Assembly (NCBI GenBank): GCA_963971225.1 | Contig: OZ020269.1 | Span: forward strand, 80,266,450 to 80,330,449 | Reading direction: 5' to 3' | Source of the DNA: Melieria omissa | Lineage: Eukaryota > Arthropoda > Insecta > Diptera > Ulidiidae | DNA: 64,000 bases | Shown here: positions 24,309 through 36,673 of the stretch, in pieces | How positions within the stretch are numbered: the stretch's first letter is position 1 | How the letters are laid out: every line of letters begins with the position of its first letter | Made by a program: the position numbers and the translations under genes | Notes under the pieces: model-generated | What the model saw: the letters and a program-made list of their open reading frames with translations, nothing else | Database searches by the model: none | Told to the model about the DNA's origin: nothing

Positions 24309-24587
24309 ATATAAATTGTTGACTATATTTAATTGCTTTTTTTAATTCTCTCACAAAAGTGAGTTGCATAATAGACTTGCCTAAACTTAATACGGAACTA
24401 TTGGTATTGCCGTTAGCCCGTGTTCAATTTAAAAATATGTTTATAGCGGTAAATGTAAAACTTCAATTGAGAAACAATTTTCAAATATTTGAAAAGAACT
24501 CCCGAGTAGTTGTTAACAATTTCTCATTACACAGAGCAACAAAATCGACATTATTTTTTTTTCTGAAATAAAACCATACTTTTCTAA

Positions 24588-25814
24588 AGGAATTTTGGAC
24601 GCTGATCACAACTGCGTACTTAGTTTTTTGATTGTTTGAGCGGCTTAGGAAATATTGATGGTTTTCCTCGGAGGGCGTTTTCCATGTTTTTTGACCATTA
24701 TACGCATGCAGCTCCTACAAACCTGAAGTCTAAAATGCAATTTTTTTAACATAGATTAACAATACTCTAACTATGTATTTAAAATTTAAAACATTAAAAT
24801 CGGTTGAAATTTGCAAGAATTATTAATTTGCAAAGTCAAATTTTCAGTTTGCAATATTGTGCATACACAAAAGAATTTTTCTTACAAAAAATATATATTG
24901 TCATATAGTGAAAGAAGAATGTTGGGGCTTTCAATTAAAAAAGAAATTTTTTAAATACAATGTTTGTAATAGAGTATGCGTACAAATATGTAAGTTCTCC
25001 ATTGATAAATTCAGCAACAAAAGCAAGGATTTACTTTTGAGCTATAATATCGGAGCACAATTTTAGGCAGCGGTATGAAAATGCTCACATTCATCAAATG
25101 CCCTTAATTCATAAAATTTTCAGCTTTGATTTTGTTTTCTTTACGCCCTAAAAATATGTCGCAATGAAATATGGAAAAACAGCAAATAGTTTGCTAAGTG
25201 TGTGTGGTTGAAATTTTTACTTGTGTGATGCAACCTTTTTAGAATAGCTCCTACAGTAATGAACCAATTCAAATTTTGTTAATGCCCTTGAAAAGACAAA
25301 TACTGACGCTTGCGAAAATACTTTAGCTACTTTCGTCAATTACGCGAAAAGCATTAGGAGATTTCAATACAAACACGTGTTCAGAAGATGAAGTCGCATT
25401 TACACTCTAATGAGCATAGGCCGAGAATGGCACATACAATAAAACAAATCTGTTCTATAAGTTTAAGTTACAACCTTACACTATACATTACACACTAACT
25501 CCTAGTTGAAAATTGCAACACCGATTTTAAATGAATTTTTATGAAAAACTCGCGAAAATTGAGTTAACCCTCGCCATGTTAACCCTTGACCAATCGAAAT
25601 CGACTATGGTCAAAATTATAGCTTCAGGATTCGTTATTGTGTCATAAAAAAATTATCGTGTTTTTCAACATATTTTAAATGCAATAAAAATTCAAAGATG
25701 AAAAAACGTGGAAAACACCTCCTAGCAAAAACCACCAATAACTTACAAACCGCTCAAACAATCAAAAAACTAAGTACGCAGTAGTGATCAGCGTCCAAAA
25801 ATCCTTTAGAAAAG
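24588..25814. mobile_element. DNA transposon with long (about 110 bp) inverted ends
   Basis: The left arm (about 24588-24698) and right arm (about 25698-25814) are inverted copies, starting CTAAAGGAATTTTGGACGC and CTAAAGGATTTTTGGACGC. They share the block TAGTTTTTTGATTGTTTGAG and further similarity out to the TTTTCCA(T/C)GTTTTTT motif. The inside (about 1 kb) has only short frames (24857-25066) without known motifs. A host of Acsl regulatory DNA is possible but not shown. Confidence 0.78.
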
Positions 25815-27454
25815 GTTTACTAGAACTCGGAAAAATGTTGGCTGTTGCTCAGTGTTATCAGTCCAAATGTCATTTTAAATACGTAAATTGCTTGAAAGTT
25901 TTTACACTCGCCGAATGAGGACCACAATGGATGATTTCGCAGAAAAATATATTTGCGTGTAATATTCAATTAAAAACACATAAGCACACATATGTATGTA
26001 AGCCCTCCTAAAATACATTACTAATTAAAGCATTTTCTCGCCAAAAAGAATTAAACGACAAACAAGTTTGATATCAATCCCACTATACTATGTATACATG
26101 CATAAACACAAATTCAAAACCCAGCCAGAAGTGTAGGGAACGTAAACAACAATCGATTGTTTTGGCGCAGCCTTAAGGCCAGTAAACTGGTTTTTAAAAA
26201 TAATGTTCACAGTACGTAAATTAACAAATGGCCTGCAGCAGAGCTCACAGTAATCACAATTTCTCATGCGCTCACTTTAAAATGCGCATTAAATCGTAAT
26301 TTAGAACACTATGAGACGCTCTAATGGGCTCTCCAAGGGGCTGTCGTGTAAAAGCCGCAAGTAACCGCTTTGAGTGGACAATTGACTTGGACGCTGCGGC
26401 TATAATTCGCGCTAATGGTGGTGGCGCTGATGCTGGTGCAGGAACTGGTGGCGGCAATGAAAGCTGAAACAATTTAAATTTTGCGAAATGTACTTTAACC
26501 CCCGAACCACAAATGTTCAATTGCCTTTATCCGGTGATTTTCTGTCGACTAGAACACCAATTACCGCCGTGCAGGCAAGCAAGGTGCGAAACCGAGTGCT
26601 CCCCACTACCGGAACCAACCAGCGGGAAAACCAACCCACTCACAGTGCCGACGCTAATTGTGCGCTCTGACGAGCACAAAGTTCAAGAAGATATTGTCTC
26701 AAGCGCACATGTCTTTTAGTCATGATTTCCAGATGTTGATTAAATCAAGTAGACGAAATTAAATAATAGTACTGTCACCCAGCTGAAACATACGAATTCT
26801 CGCATCAATTCAATTGAATTTCTTCTGTGAGTGAAACTTACATTTACCAATTTATGTTTACATCAAATATGTTAAAAATTATTGTTGCATTGCCAAGAGG
26901 CAAATATTACAACCCCAGGCTGACAATTAATGACGACGTTCACTCCACTATGCGGTTCAACAAGATTTTATTCGGCAAAACGGTTTAATCTCTTTACTGT
27001 CTTACTTTACGTGCACAACGGTTTGGATCACTCATTGCGTGAATCTGGTAAGCCTTTGTACTATTGAATGGCTTTTACGCTTATTGTATAAACAAATATG
27101 GCAAATTATAGCCGACCGCAATTGACATTATTTCACCGATTAAATATGTGCTTTGTACGGCAAAAGCACATTAAATAGATGCTTACCATTTACTATCAAT
27201 TATAAATCGTGTTTACTTATTTTTACAATTGTTTGATCTGATTTACTTGACATCTGGAAAGGGATTTGGATGAAATAATTAAAATGTAATTTAGTGTCCA
27301 GTTAAAAAAAGCTTAGCAAATATTACTTCACTCTGAGCGAACGTAATATGTTACGCACTGCGCAAATGTGTTTTTAATTTTAATATGATAAACTAGCAGG
27401 GCCCCGCCGCTTTGCACGCAAGTTTTAAGTCAATGGGCCAGTAAATCAAGTTCC
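25815..27454. other. Non-coding stretch
   Basis: No supported gene. A - strand frame at 26272-26520 has a Pro/Ala-rich part (SLPPPVPAPASAPPPL) without splice or homology support. The rest is AT-rich. Confidence 0.35.
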
Positions 27455-28460
27455 TCTTAACCCTTTGTTGTGCCCGTCAAATTTGTTTGACATAATAAGT
27501 GTCTAATTATATCCCATTTGTGCTTTTACCATATATTATGTCAACTTTCAACGTATTAACCCTTTACGACCGTATGTCTGCTCTCAGCCACCAAAGCTTT
27601 TTACCATTCCAGTCGTATGTCTGCTCTCAGCCACCAAAGCTGAAAGAATTAATAAATTTTATTTTTCCTTCACAATCTTGCATACTGTGTATTACTGTTT
27701 TTTCAACGAAAATTAATTCCGACCAGCATGACATACATATATAAAATTAATACGGTCGCAAAGGGTTAATCATATTTTCGTAAATATACTTTTAACCCAT
27801 CGTTGACACTGTCAAATTTCGATTTAAAAAAAAAATGACAAACATGTGTCAAAAGGTCTATTAAATTTTGTTTCTCCATACAAACTTCGCATTAATTCAC
27901 GTATTTTACAGTTTCTCTATACAAACTTTTAACACCTCGTTAACTCCATCATCTTTTGATTTTTGAAAAAATTGAAAATATATATCGAAATATTTCACAT
28001 TTGAAATACTTTCACCAAGTTTGAAGTCAAAAGGCTAAAAAAATATGCTTCTTCATACAAACTCTTAGCCCTTGGTTCAACCCGTTAGATTTCAGTTTTC
28101 AAAAAAATTAAATCACGTCTAATTATTTTTGATTTCAAGTGTTTTCACCAACTTTGGTTCATATTTATTTCCTTGTCTTCCCATATACAAACTTTAACCC
28201 ATTGTTGACCCCGTTAAATTTTAATTCCGAAAAATTTTAAAATACTTGTCAAATTATTTTTGATTTACTATAGAGTATTTCTACCAAGTTTGAAAACTAA
28301 ATGCTCATTAAATCATGGTTCTTCATACAACACGTTAACCCATGTTTTGCCCCTTTAGACCTTGAATTTCAAAAATTCCCGTCTTAACGAAGGTTAATTT
28401 TTTTAAATGTACCTACAGTTCAAATTTCATGTTTTCAGCTTCAGTGGTTTAGACTGGGCG
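27455..28460. repeat. Diverged tandem array, unit about 135 bp
   Basis: The phrase TTTAACCCATTGTTGACCCC (varied) recurs near 27457, 27791, 27927, 28064, 28194 and 28335. Each is followed by an A-rich part, TTTTCACCAAGTTTGAAGTC and CTTCATACAAACT. Later spacings are 130-141 bp. The first spacing is 334 bp because a 206-bp TTAA element sits inside; without it the spacing is about 124 bp. A lone unit lies at 18255-18350. Confidence 0.75.
27560..27765. mobile_element. piggyBac-like MITE with TTAA duplications
   Basis: Starts CCCTTTACGACCGTA and ends TACGGTCGCAAAGGG (inverted), flanked by TTAA at 27556-27559 and 27766-27769. It contains a near-exact direct duplication of a 28-bp piece beginning CGTATGTCTGCTCTCAG. 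206 bp; no coding. Confidence 0.75.
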
Positions 28461-28970
28461 ACGATGAATGGGTTAGAAAGTCAGGACAAACAATTACAAG
28501 TATGTAGATTGAAGTTTAATTATCTAAAAGCTATAAATATTGACGTATATTACATAGAATTGTTATGCAATGTATCGAAACTTTAATAATAGTTAATAAT
28601 GCCCAATTTGCACATGAGATCGTCGGATGAAATTTAGATGCGACTTGAGTCAAAGTTTCCTAAACAACACAACTGTATTTATTGTAAAGGTTACAAAAGC
28701 ATGATTCATGTAGTATAAATTCTACACGCATCTTCTGTCCCAACGGTTTGGTGATTAATGGGCAAACGCAACATGCAAAATATACAACGATCACACATGT
28801 ATTGAAATATTTTCCATAATAGAACCAACGAAAACAGAAATCAAGTGCAAGGTCAGCGAACATAAATATAGGAAGCATCGCACGATTGCAGTAGAATTAA
28901 TAAAATAGAATAAGCGGTTGTCTGCCAGCGTCAATGTGCTTCACTTTGAGTATATGAGTGAACTCGAATA
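28461..28970. other. Non-coding stretch
   Basis: AT-rich, no supported gene or repeat ends seen before the TA at 28969-28970. Confidence 0.35.
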
Positions 28971-29847
28971 CAGTGGACGTCTAATATAACGAATCTTATG
29001 TTGTAACCCCAATTTGTTAAATCGAAAAATTCGTCAAATCGAACGAAATTGTTTTTGTTTTAAACCATGCTTCTGAAAGAAATAAGTCTCACATATTCAG
29101 TTTTTAACCTTCCGCCTGTCCCTAGGGGTCTATTTGACTCCAGGCGGAATTAAAAACGATTGAGCGGTCGTCTACTTGTGTTATTTAGTGTTAATCGCAC
29201 TTACAACCCAATAACAAATCGAGAAAAACACTTTTCGGGGCTTTCCCCTTTTATTTTGTGATTTATGTGTAAAATTGTTTCATGTGTTTGTCAGTAAATC
29301 ATAGAACCGTTTGATAGGGGTCATCCTGACCCCAAAGGACAGTGATCGCAATTTTGAGCAAAGTGTCTGTCCTTAAAGGTTAAATAAATAACTTGTTTTA
29401 TTCCAGCATTTCCAAAACACAAATATGGCTTTGTGTGTACAGTGAAAAAGTCTTCGATACGCGATTGCTTCTTTACCGCAAGTAAAGTTTTCTGTTTGGC
29501 AATTTCTCTTGATTGATTATTGAAATTTTAATTTTTAAAGAAAAAAGCCGACCGAACGCAAAACAAATCCTCTGAGAATCATCAGCAATGCATACAAACA
29601 GAATTTGAAAATGTTGGTAACTTGAAGTAAATTTGAAAGTTTTAACGTAACAAAAACAAAAACAATTGAGGTACCGTTCACTTGACGAAACCAAATATTC
29701 ATTGTTATTGTAAAGAATGTGAATAAAAACAACAAATAACATAGCGCATTTCACTTTTGGTCGTAATATAGAACCATGAATGGAAAAAATTTGGCCGTAC
29801 GTTAAATCGAAAATTCGTTAAATGGGAAGTTCGTTATACGTCCACTG
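28971..29847. mobile_element. pogo/Tigger-like non-autonomous element
   Basis: Starts CAGTGGACGTCTAATATAAC after TA (28969-28970) and ends with the inverse of CAGTGGACGTATAACGAAC before TA (29848-29849). The subterminal sequence is rich in AAATCGAAAAATTCG-like words, as in Tigger-type ends. A 272-bp TTAA-flanked element is nested at 29108-29379. No transposase was recognised; short frames on the - strand only. Confidence 0.72.
29108..29379. mobile_element. TTAA-flanked piggyBac-like MITE nested in the Tigger-like element
   Basis: Flanked by TTAA at 29104-29107 and 29380-29383, starting CCTTCCGCCTGTCC and ending GGACAG...CCTTAAAGG in inverted sense. Inside are hairpin words GGGGTCATCCTGACCCC and GGGGTCTATTTGACTCC, one near each end. 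Confidence 0.65.
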
Positions 29848-29849
29848 TA

Positions 29850-30271
29850 CCTTTAAACTATACCTTTTAACTATACATGTAGAAATTTCAGTAAACTATA
29901 GCACCGTGCGAGAGTACTTCTGACCCATCCAAAAGATGATATATGCGTGAAACTAGAAATCATTCATAGTAACCTGACATACTTAGTTTTTAATTTTCTG
30001 ATCCAATGTCTTTTTAAAAAGTCTATAAAATGCTAAGGACTTACATATTGAAAAGATTTATTTTTAATATTTGCGGTTGTGCCACTGATGGATTCAAATG
30101 AAAGAGGAAAATTGTTGTTTTGACTAAATGATGTATATTGAACTTCAGTAAAATATGTAAGCTCTTTTCAAATATTTATATATCCTTCGATATCCTTTTG
30201 GTTTTAGATCTCGATCTGCGATATAATACCTTCTTAATAATATTTTCTCATATATCTTTATTGGTTTCGAG
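29850..30271. other. Non-coding stretch
   Basis: AT-rich DNA between two transposons; no gene or repeat structure seen. Confidence 0.35.
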
Positions 30272-30275
30272 TTAA

Positions 30276-33200
30276 CCTTCACTCTGTGCATGGTTTTTAC
30301 ACCCTAATCCCGTGCAATGGGGAACTGAGTTCCCCCGTTTTTTAACCACTATAGTTTGTATGGGAACGATTGAAATAATAATTTTTTGGGAATTAATTAT
30401 ATTATCAATGTTGTTGTTTGTATTTTTTATTAGTATTTTTATGTTATTTATTTGCACACCGTCTTTGAATCTGTTGTTCCGCCGGTGAGTTTGCTCGTGA
30501 TTTAGAACTTGAGTGGTTCAGAACTTGGATAAGTTTTGCATACAAAATGTATTGATAAAAATAACGGGGTCATTTGAGAAGATCCATCACAAAACGCAAT
30601 AATTTCACTTTTTAAGTTTTTTTTTACTGAATCCAAATCTACATATTAAAATCTATGTAACGATTGTTATAAAACATACCAAAGGTCAATAATTTCACCT
30701 TAATTCAAAACTAAAAATAATGCCTCAGACCAAAATGAAACATTTCCATATGGGCATCTCCCAAAAAAGGTCCACCACGAGTGAAAAATTCAAATTGCTC
30801 AGAAAAACTTTTTATTATCCAATAATACAGCTTAAATATCTATATTTTATAAATGCAAAAGAATTTTTAATTTTTTTTAATTTTTGACCGAAATATACTA
30901 CTGTAAAAGAAAAAAAATTTTTCTGAGCCTTTTAACGAATTATATGCACATTTTGTCTTTGCGTTTTTATCTTATTCAAGTAATATTATATTTTTCTTGT
31001 AATGCAAAAGTTTTCTACTAACAACAATCTTATGTATTAGAGAAAGCGAGAGAAAGTGGAGTTCGAAGAACGGAAGTTTTTTTAGTTTGCTTCTTCCTGT
31101 ATCCTATTGTCGCGTCCGTGCCCAAAAAACCTTATTAGTTGTTGCCATTAGTGGACAAACTTTTCAAATGCAAGTAGCTGTCAGTTTTTAAATAGGTGCA
31201 TTGTTCCCGTTAGGAAAATATAATAATTGGTTCCCGGCAAAATCGGAAAAAAATTTTATGGGTGTTTAAAATTTGTCGCGTCCGTAACCGGACGCTCTGA
31301 ATCGATTCGATTGTTATTCGATTTCCGGTAAATTTCCGCATTTCTTGAGATACAATTTTTTTTTCAAAATATTGACTCTCATTGAACATTTTAGCAATAA
31401 AATACAAGAAAATATCCAAAAAAGAATTTTGGTTGAGAATAACAGCTTCATCAATTTTGTACGATATATCGTACAATGGTCCGCAAAGGAGTAAAAATGC
31501 ATTAAACTTTTTTTCGTTTTTTTTAATTTTATGAACAATTCATTGGCTTATTTGATAAGAAAATATAAATTTAACAACAAAAATCAAAACGTGATTTCAT
31601 TTTGATCGAAAACTATATAAATTATAACTATTTAAACAATTGAGTAACATCTATCAGACCTTATAAAACCGTTATTGCTGTTGCAAAGCCCTTTTCCCCT
31701 CAATAAAACACAGAATCAACTAAACACCATATAGCTTTGTAAAAAGATACCGAATATAGCCAATTCTTATTATCGTAGTGGGAGTGGCAAGTACTCATGT
31801 CTAACCTTACATAATCTGTGTCTGCCCAGTGAAACACAAAATCGTTAAGTGATTGCTATTTCTGAATAGAAATAGTCGATAAGTCGAATTTAATTAGTCA
31901 TACGATCTAGTGATGGGCGTGGTATTCAAGCAAACAAAAAAATTCTGTTACCAAATCCATAACTTAAAAAAAAATGCTAACATCACTTGCAACCTTTGCC
32001 CGCCATTTGTACGATAAATCGTACAAAGCTTTGCAACCCTTGTGTGATTTGTACGATATATCGTACAATTTTTTAAAGGCTCGGGAAAAATATTTAGAAG
32101 CAAAAATTGTTAAATTTAATAAGTTTTATAAATCAACTGAGATTCAAACTTTGAAATTATTTGTCTTTTTTGCTACTAAAAAGTATTACATATTTAAAAA
32201 TTCCTCCGCAGAAGCATCGCATCGCCAAATTCTTGCAAACAGCTGCTTACAAATCGCACTCACACTGTATAGCCACGGCGATTGTGATTTATATTTTCAA
32301 ACAGAATGGTAAAACATAACCTACTTTATAAGAATTTAAAAGCCGTTTCATAAAAAAACGTTCGCTGTCAAAAAAAAATCTTTAAAAAAAATTGTACGAT
32401 ATATCATACAAATTTCCGGAAAGGGTTAATGAAAAATACTGTACAAATATGTTCAGCTAGTTAATTAATTTAATTTAATTAATTTAATCAATTATTTCTA
32501 CAACCAGTGTGCTGCGATGTGATGAATGAAAGGTGCATTGCTAATGATTGTAAGAGCTGTGTGCGCGATATTAAACAAGATCTAATTCCAATAGAGTTCC
32601 TCAGGAAAATTAAATAAACCACACTAAGAACTTTTAACTTTAATTTTTCCTTATTTTGATTGCTGTAACTTGAATTTAACTTGTTATGTGTTATTTTTAT
32701 TAAAAGTTGAAGTGTTATAATGAAAACCATTACTGTATTTAATAAGGGAAATACCCTTGGAAAAATGTGTCGCGTCCGTGATGTCGCGTCCGTATTCATG
32801 ATATACCTAATTAAAAAAAGGTAAGAGAAAATTCTCATATTTCATAAGTCTACGAAGAAAGGTTATCCTTTGACCTTTATTTGCATGTATATATTTTAAA
32901 AAAAAGTTCCCAAAAATCGCTAAATTTTGTATATTTCTATAAGAGCTTCAAAAAAACTTCTCTTTTTTGTCGCGTCCGTTTCATTGCATAATTGCTTTTT
33001 ATTTTGTACTAATTTGTACTAAATCTTTCAAATATATTTCTAAAATGTAGCACAATTTCAGCGCGTTAAAACACTAAAAAAACATATCGACTTTTTGTGT
33101 TTCTTTCTTGTTTTTGGTGTAATTGAAAGCGTGCGAATGTCGCGTCCGTGCCACTGGGAGATGCCCATATGTATGCAAAAAATAACTTCGAGATATTTGG

Positions 33201-34336
33201 TCAATTTGATAAAAGTCAATTATAAAAAATAATTTTATTTTTATGGTACCTCTACAACAAAATTTAAATTAATTGTTATGGTAACTCTACAATAACTATT
33301 AAACGGTAAAAATTTTATCAAGTTTTTGGGCGTGTTAGGATTTTAGGAAAGGATTTAAAAATGTTGGCAGAATATTACCATCCTTTAACCGGCATACAGA
33401 GTAGGAAAATAATTTAATTTAAACCATCCACAAATCAGCAAAAGCAAAGAAAAATTTACCAGCTATCTTAAAAGAGGCAAAATACTCCCTCGTTGATGGA
33501 ATTCCTCTTGGTGTTGCAATTAATTTAGAAAAGAAGATGTTGTTAAGCTATTAGAAAAACTTTATTACCAATAAAAGGTCAAACATTTCGGGGAATTTTA
33601 GACGAACAAGAATATATTCCAATGAAACCGATGATATAACCTTATGTGACTGTTTGGAGGAGGACACTGGAATGAGATGTAACACAATGTTGATTTTTTC
33701 TAATACTTGTGTAATGTAATGAAACTTATGTAATTCAAATCAAAAAGATTTAATTTCTATGTTATTCAAAGCAAAAAGCCACAATTTCAAACATAGTTCA
33801 TATCAAAACGCAACATCTTCATAGGGTTCATAACAAAGTGCAAAACGCAACATTTTCAAATTTGTTTTCTAAATAACTAAAAAATTAATTGCCAAATAAA
33901 TAAATTTTTTTATGATTTCTATTGTTCCTAGAAAACTATTATACCACAACTATTTAAAAAAAAAAATATGTGTCCTACTGACTTTAATTAAATTTATTCG
34001 TTTATCCAAAAAATTGTTCTGGTGGAATTATTGCAATGTAATTAATTAATAAATGGAATTATTGTAATGGACTTCCTCATTTATTCCCCAAAGCACAAGA
34101 AACATTTTGTGTGCATTTTTGGCTATTTCTGCCTAATCATACTTGAACTGAGATATCTGTTTATGTTTTTAGAATCCTCTCATCAATAGCTATCCAATGA
34201 TATAGGTATATGGTATGAAGATGATCCAATGATATATAAGTATATATATAAGTATATCGTTTAGAAAAAAAAACCTTCACAATTTCATGTTTTATGTCGT
34301 CGTGGGGAACTGTATACCCCAAGCACGGAGTGAAGG
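30276..34336. mobile_element. 4-kb piggyBac-like TTAA element (composite)
   Basis: Starts CCTTCACTCTGTGCATGG and ends with the inverse CCAAGCACGGAGTGAAGG, flanked by TTAA at 30272-30275 and 34337-34340. Subterminal hairpins GGGGAACTGAGTTCCCC (about 30319) and GGGGAACTGTATACCCC (about 34304) mirror the design of the element at 29108-29379. No piggyBac transposase was recognised. A separate 2.4-kb element lies within (30747-33171). Confidence 0.72.
30747..33171. mobile_element. 2.4-kb element with repeated 12-bp and palindromic 20-bp words
   Basis: The ends are inverted 17-mers, CATATGGGCATCTCCCA at 30747-30763 and its complement at 33155-33171. Inside, TGTCGCGTCCGT occurs six times, always on the + strand (31108, 31274, 32768, 32782, 32968, 33138). 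A 20-bp palindrome TTGTACGATATATCGTACAA occurs at 31457, 32007 (one change), 32049 and 32392 (one change). Frames at 31210-31476 and 31974-32312 partly overlap palindromes and show no known domain. Clustered words of this kind often serve as transposase or other protein binding sites (inference). Confidence 0.7.
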
Positions 34337-34340
34337 TTAA

Positions 34341-34660
34341 GGGGGTCTTACTATGTAACAGTTTCAAAAAATAGATTTTTTTTAAACATTTTTTTCATCT
34401 AAATAGTGTTAGAAATACGCTGGTAAAAGGATTTAACTGTGGACGGGCTCGTTTGGCAGTGACAGAGCATTTTTCACGGTCACACGCGATCGTTTCTCGC
34501 AATCAATCAATCAATCTTTAAAAGTGTTTTTCCGAAAGTCGTCTTTTTAGAGGTGGGGTGCACGTTTTCGAAAAATCTACCTGACCGATCTTGTCATACT
34601 AAACATTTTTATTATCAGAAAACATGTCGCAACAGATAGACACGAGCTTTTTTTTGAAAT
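34341..34660. mobile_element. Left-end fragment of the GGGGGTC element family
   Basis: Starts GGGGGTCTTACTATG directly after the TTAA of the 4-kb element and shares order and words with the complete element at 39524-40246 (CGTTTTTCCG-like, AAACATGTCGC, AGACA(C/G)GAGCTTTT). The right end was not found. Confidence 0.55.
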
Positions 34661-36640
34661 TCTTGTCCAAAAATTTTTAACAGCCTTGAATAGCAGAAAA
34701 AAAAATGGCAAAAAAAATTGTTTTTTAATGTACAAAATTAGGTTTTCCCATTCAATTTCATGATGATGATACAGCATATCATGTTGCATGTTTTTTAGTT
34801 GTTTTTAATAGATCTATATCTTATAGTTTATAAAAATTTTAAGTCCGAAGACTCCCGAATTTTTTCACTCATGTGGACTTTTGAAGAACACTTGAATAGA
34901 ACATGTCCATTCACACGGACGTAAGTCGTGCCGCTAATATAACTCCAAAATTATAACCCCCGCAAAATAATTTGCTTGTGGGAATTTTTACTTAATCGTC
35001 CCTAGCCGTAAATATCATCAACACTATTCTCAAAAAGAAAAAGTTATTTCATTGCTCGCAAAGTAGGGCGAGATATTTGTGTAACATAATTAGCAATTTT
35101 CTTAAACCAACCGAAACTTACGGCAAACGTGCGACAACTCACGAGCGTCGATAAATTTTGCATGAAGTGTCGAATGAAGCTTCTGGTATCAAAGAAAACC
35201 TTGGTTTGGAGTTACATTTAGTCAGATGTTTGCTGGCCTTGCACAACAACAAAATTACACCCACAGAAGATTTTCGACCGAACCAAACCGACGCAGATGT
35301 TCGTAAATCGTGGAAATAACACTGGCAGCCGTTTGGTCCACCCAATAAAATTTGTTTTTGTCAGAAAATATACTCGTTTTGCTAATGTAAATTAGCTCTT
35401 GAAAACTCCAAACGAACCTAATCTAGTGAATAATTAAATGTGGTTTTCTCTCTCATTTTTTGCGTTACAAGTGGGGACACTTATTCAGGGCTCTCTGAGC
35501 AGTTAAAAGAGAATCTGACACACCAACTTTTTCTTTGATTCTAGAAGCAGGGGCTGCAGAATTCAACGCCCTAAATATTATGTGCACATTCGAAACAATC
35601 TTAAAAAGACTTTAACTTGGGAATACTAAAACAGAATCTAATACATATGCAGGAATACGTTATTCTGAATAACTATTCGTGCTCCTAATGGTACCAACTA
35701 CACTGTGCTGCAAGTCTTTTCTGGTGCTATGTGATTTTTTATTTTCAATCCTCTCTGGAGCATAGGGCCTCCACATGACAGCCTTGTGTTGGTTACGTTA
35801 ATCGGTTGTGTTGTTCTGCCAGGGTAGGTGATTGGCCTGCTGCAGGTAAACCTAAGTGATGGAGCTGCCAGCTATGTGCATATTTAATTTTTAATTTAAT
35901 TTATTTACTAGTAGTCTTTGAACAATTCTTACAGACTAATTAACAAAATTGAACTCAAGCTGAAACTTAAACGGGAAAGTGAGAATAAACAAAGGAAATG
36001 TAGGTACAGATAGATCAAACATTGAATAGGTCGACAGCGTGGTTAGCTCGGCTCTATAAACTATATAAGAGAAAGTGGATGAATGTGTGTAAGCGCATCA
36101 CAACCAAACGGACCGGCCGATTTCCATGGATTTTTGTTGGATTCGTCTTGAGTTAGTTTGCCATTTCGCGTATTGCATTATCGAAGAAAAACAAAATGTC
36201 CGAGACGAAGTTCGGCGGGTCAGCTTGTATTTTATACAATGTGAAAATATAATTTCCCGCTATACTATACAAAAATGCATAATAATTTCCAGTCATGTGT
36301 GATAAATACAAGTAAATCACCATTGAATTATTGCAATAGACTGGATGAAAACTGAACATGTAATTTATAAGCCAACTATTGCCCGCATGCGCGCGTAGTT
36401 CAGAAACGGTCAGTGGCCGTTTTAATTGTGCTCGCACTTTATCCCCATTTATTAGTTCTACGTCTAGCGGAAACAAGCCAATCAAAGTTCACAACTATGT
36501 AGCTGGCAGCAAATACAAATTATATTTTGATTGATGTTCTATGTGTTTCCCCACACTTTCGACTTTAGCATAGAAAACTTCTCATACTTTCACAACTGAG
36601 CGATAAACAAATCGCATTGCTAAAATTACAGATTACAATG
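34661..36640. other. Stretch with no recognised gene
   Basis: Frames at 35139-35345 (-) and 36153-36485 (-) have no motif I can name. Around 36060-36150 the phrase TGTGTGTAAGCGCATCACAA with GGACCGGCCGATTTCCATGG resembles common dispersed insect repeats (perhaps Helitron-related, unproven). 35700-35880 is GC-richer and may be a LINE 3' end, also unproven. Confidence 0.35.
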
Positions 36641-36673
36641 CTTGCAACTATAGCTTTTTATGATCAAAAAGAA

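Noticed and set aside
27455..28460. CRISPR-like spaced repeats
   Set aside because: The units are diverged, about 135 bp long and in eukaryotic DNA; a tandem array explains them.
36060..36160. Helitron-like phrase near TGTGTGTAAGCGCATCAC
   Set aside because: Only resemblance from memory; no CTRR hairpin end or Rep/helicase piece could be shown.
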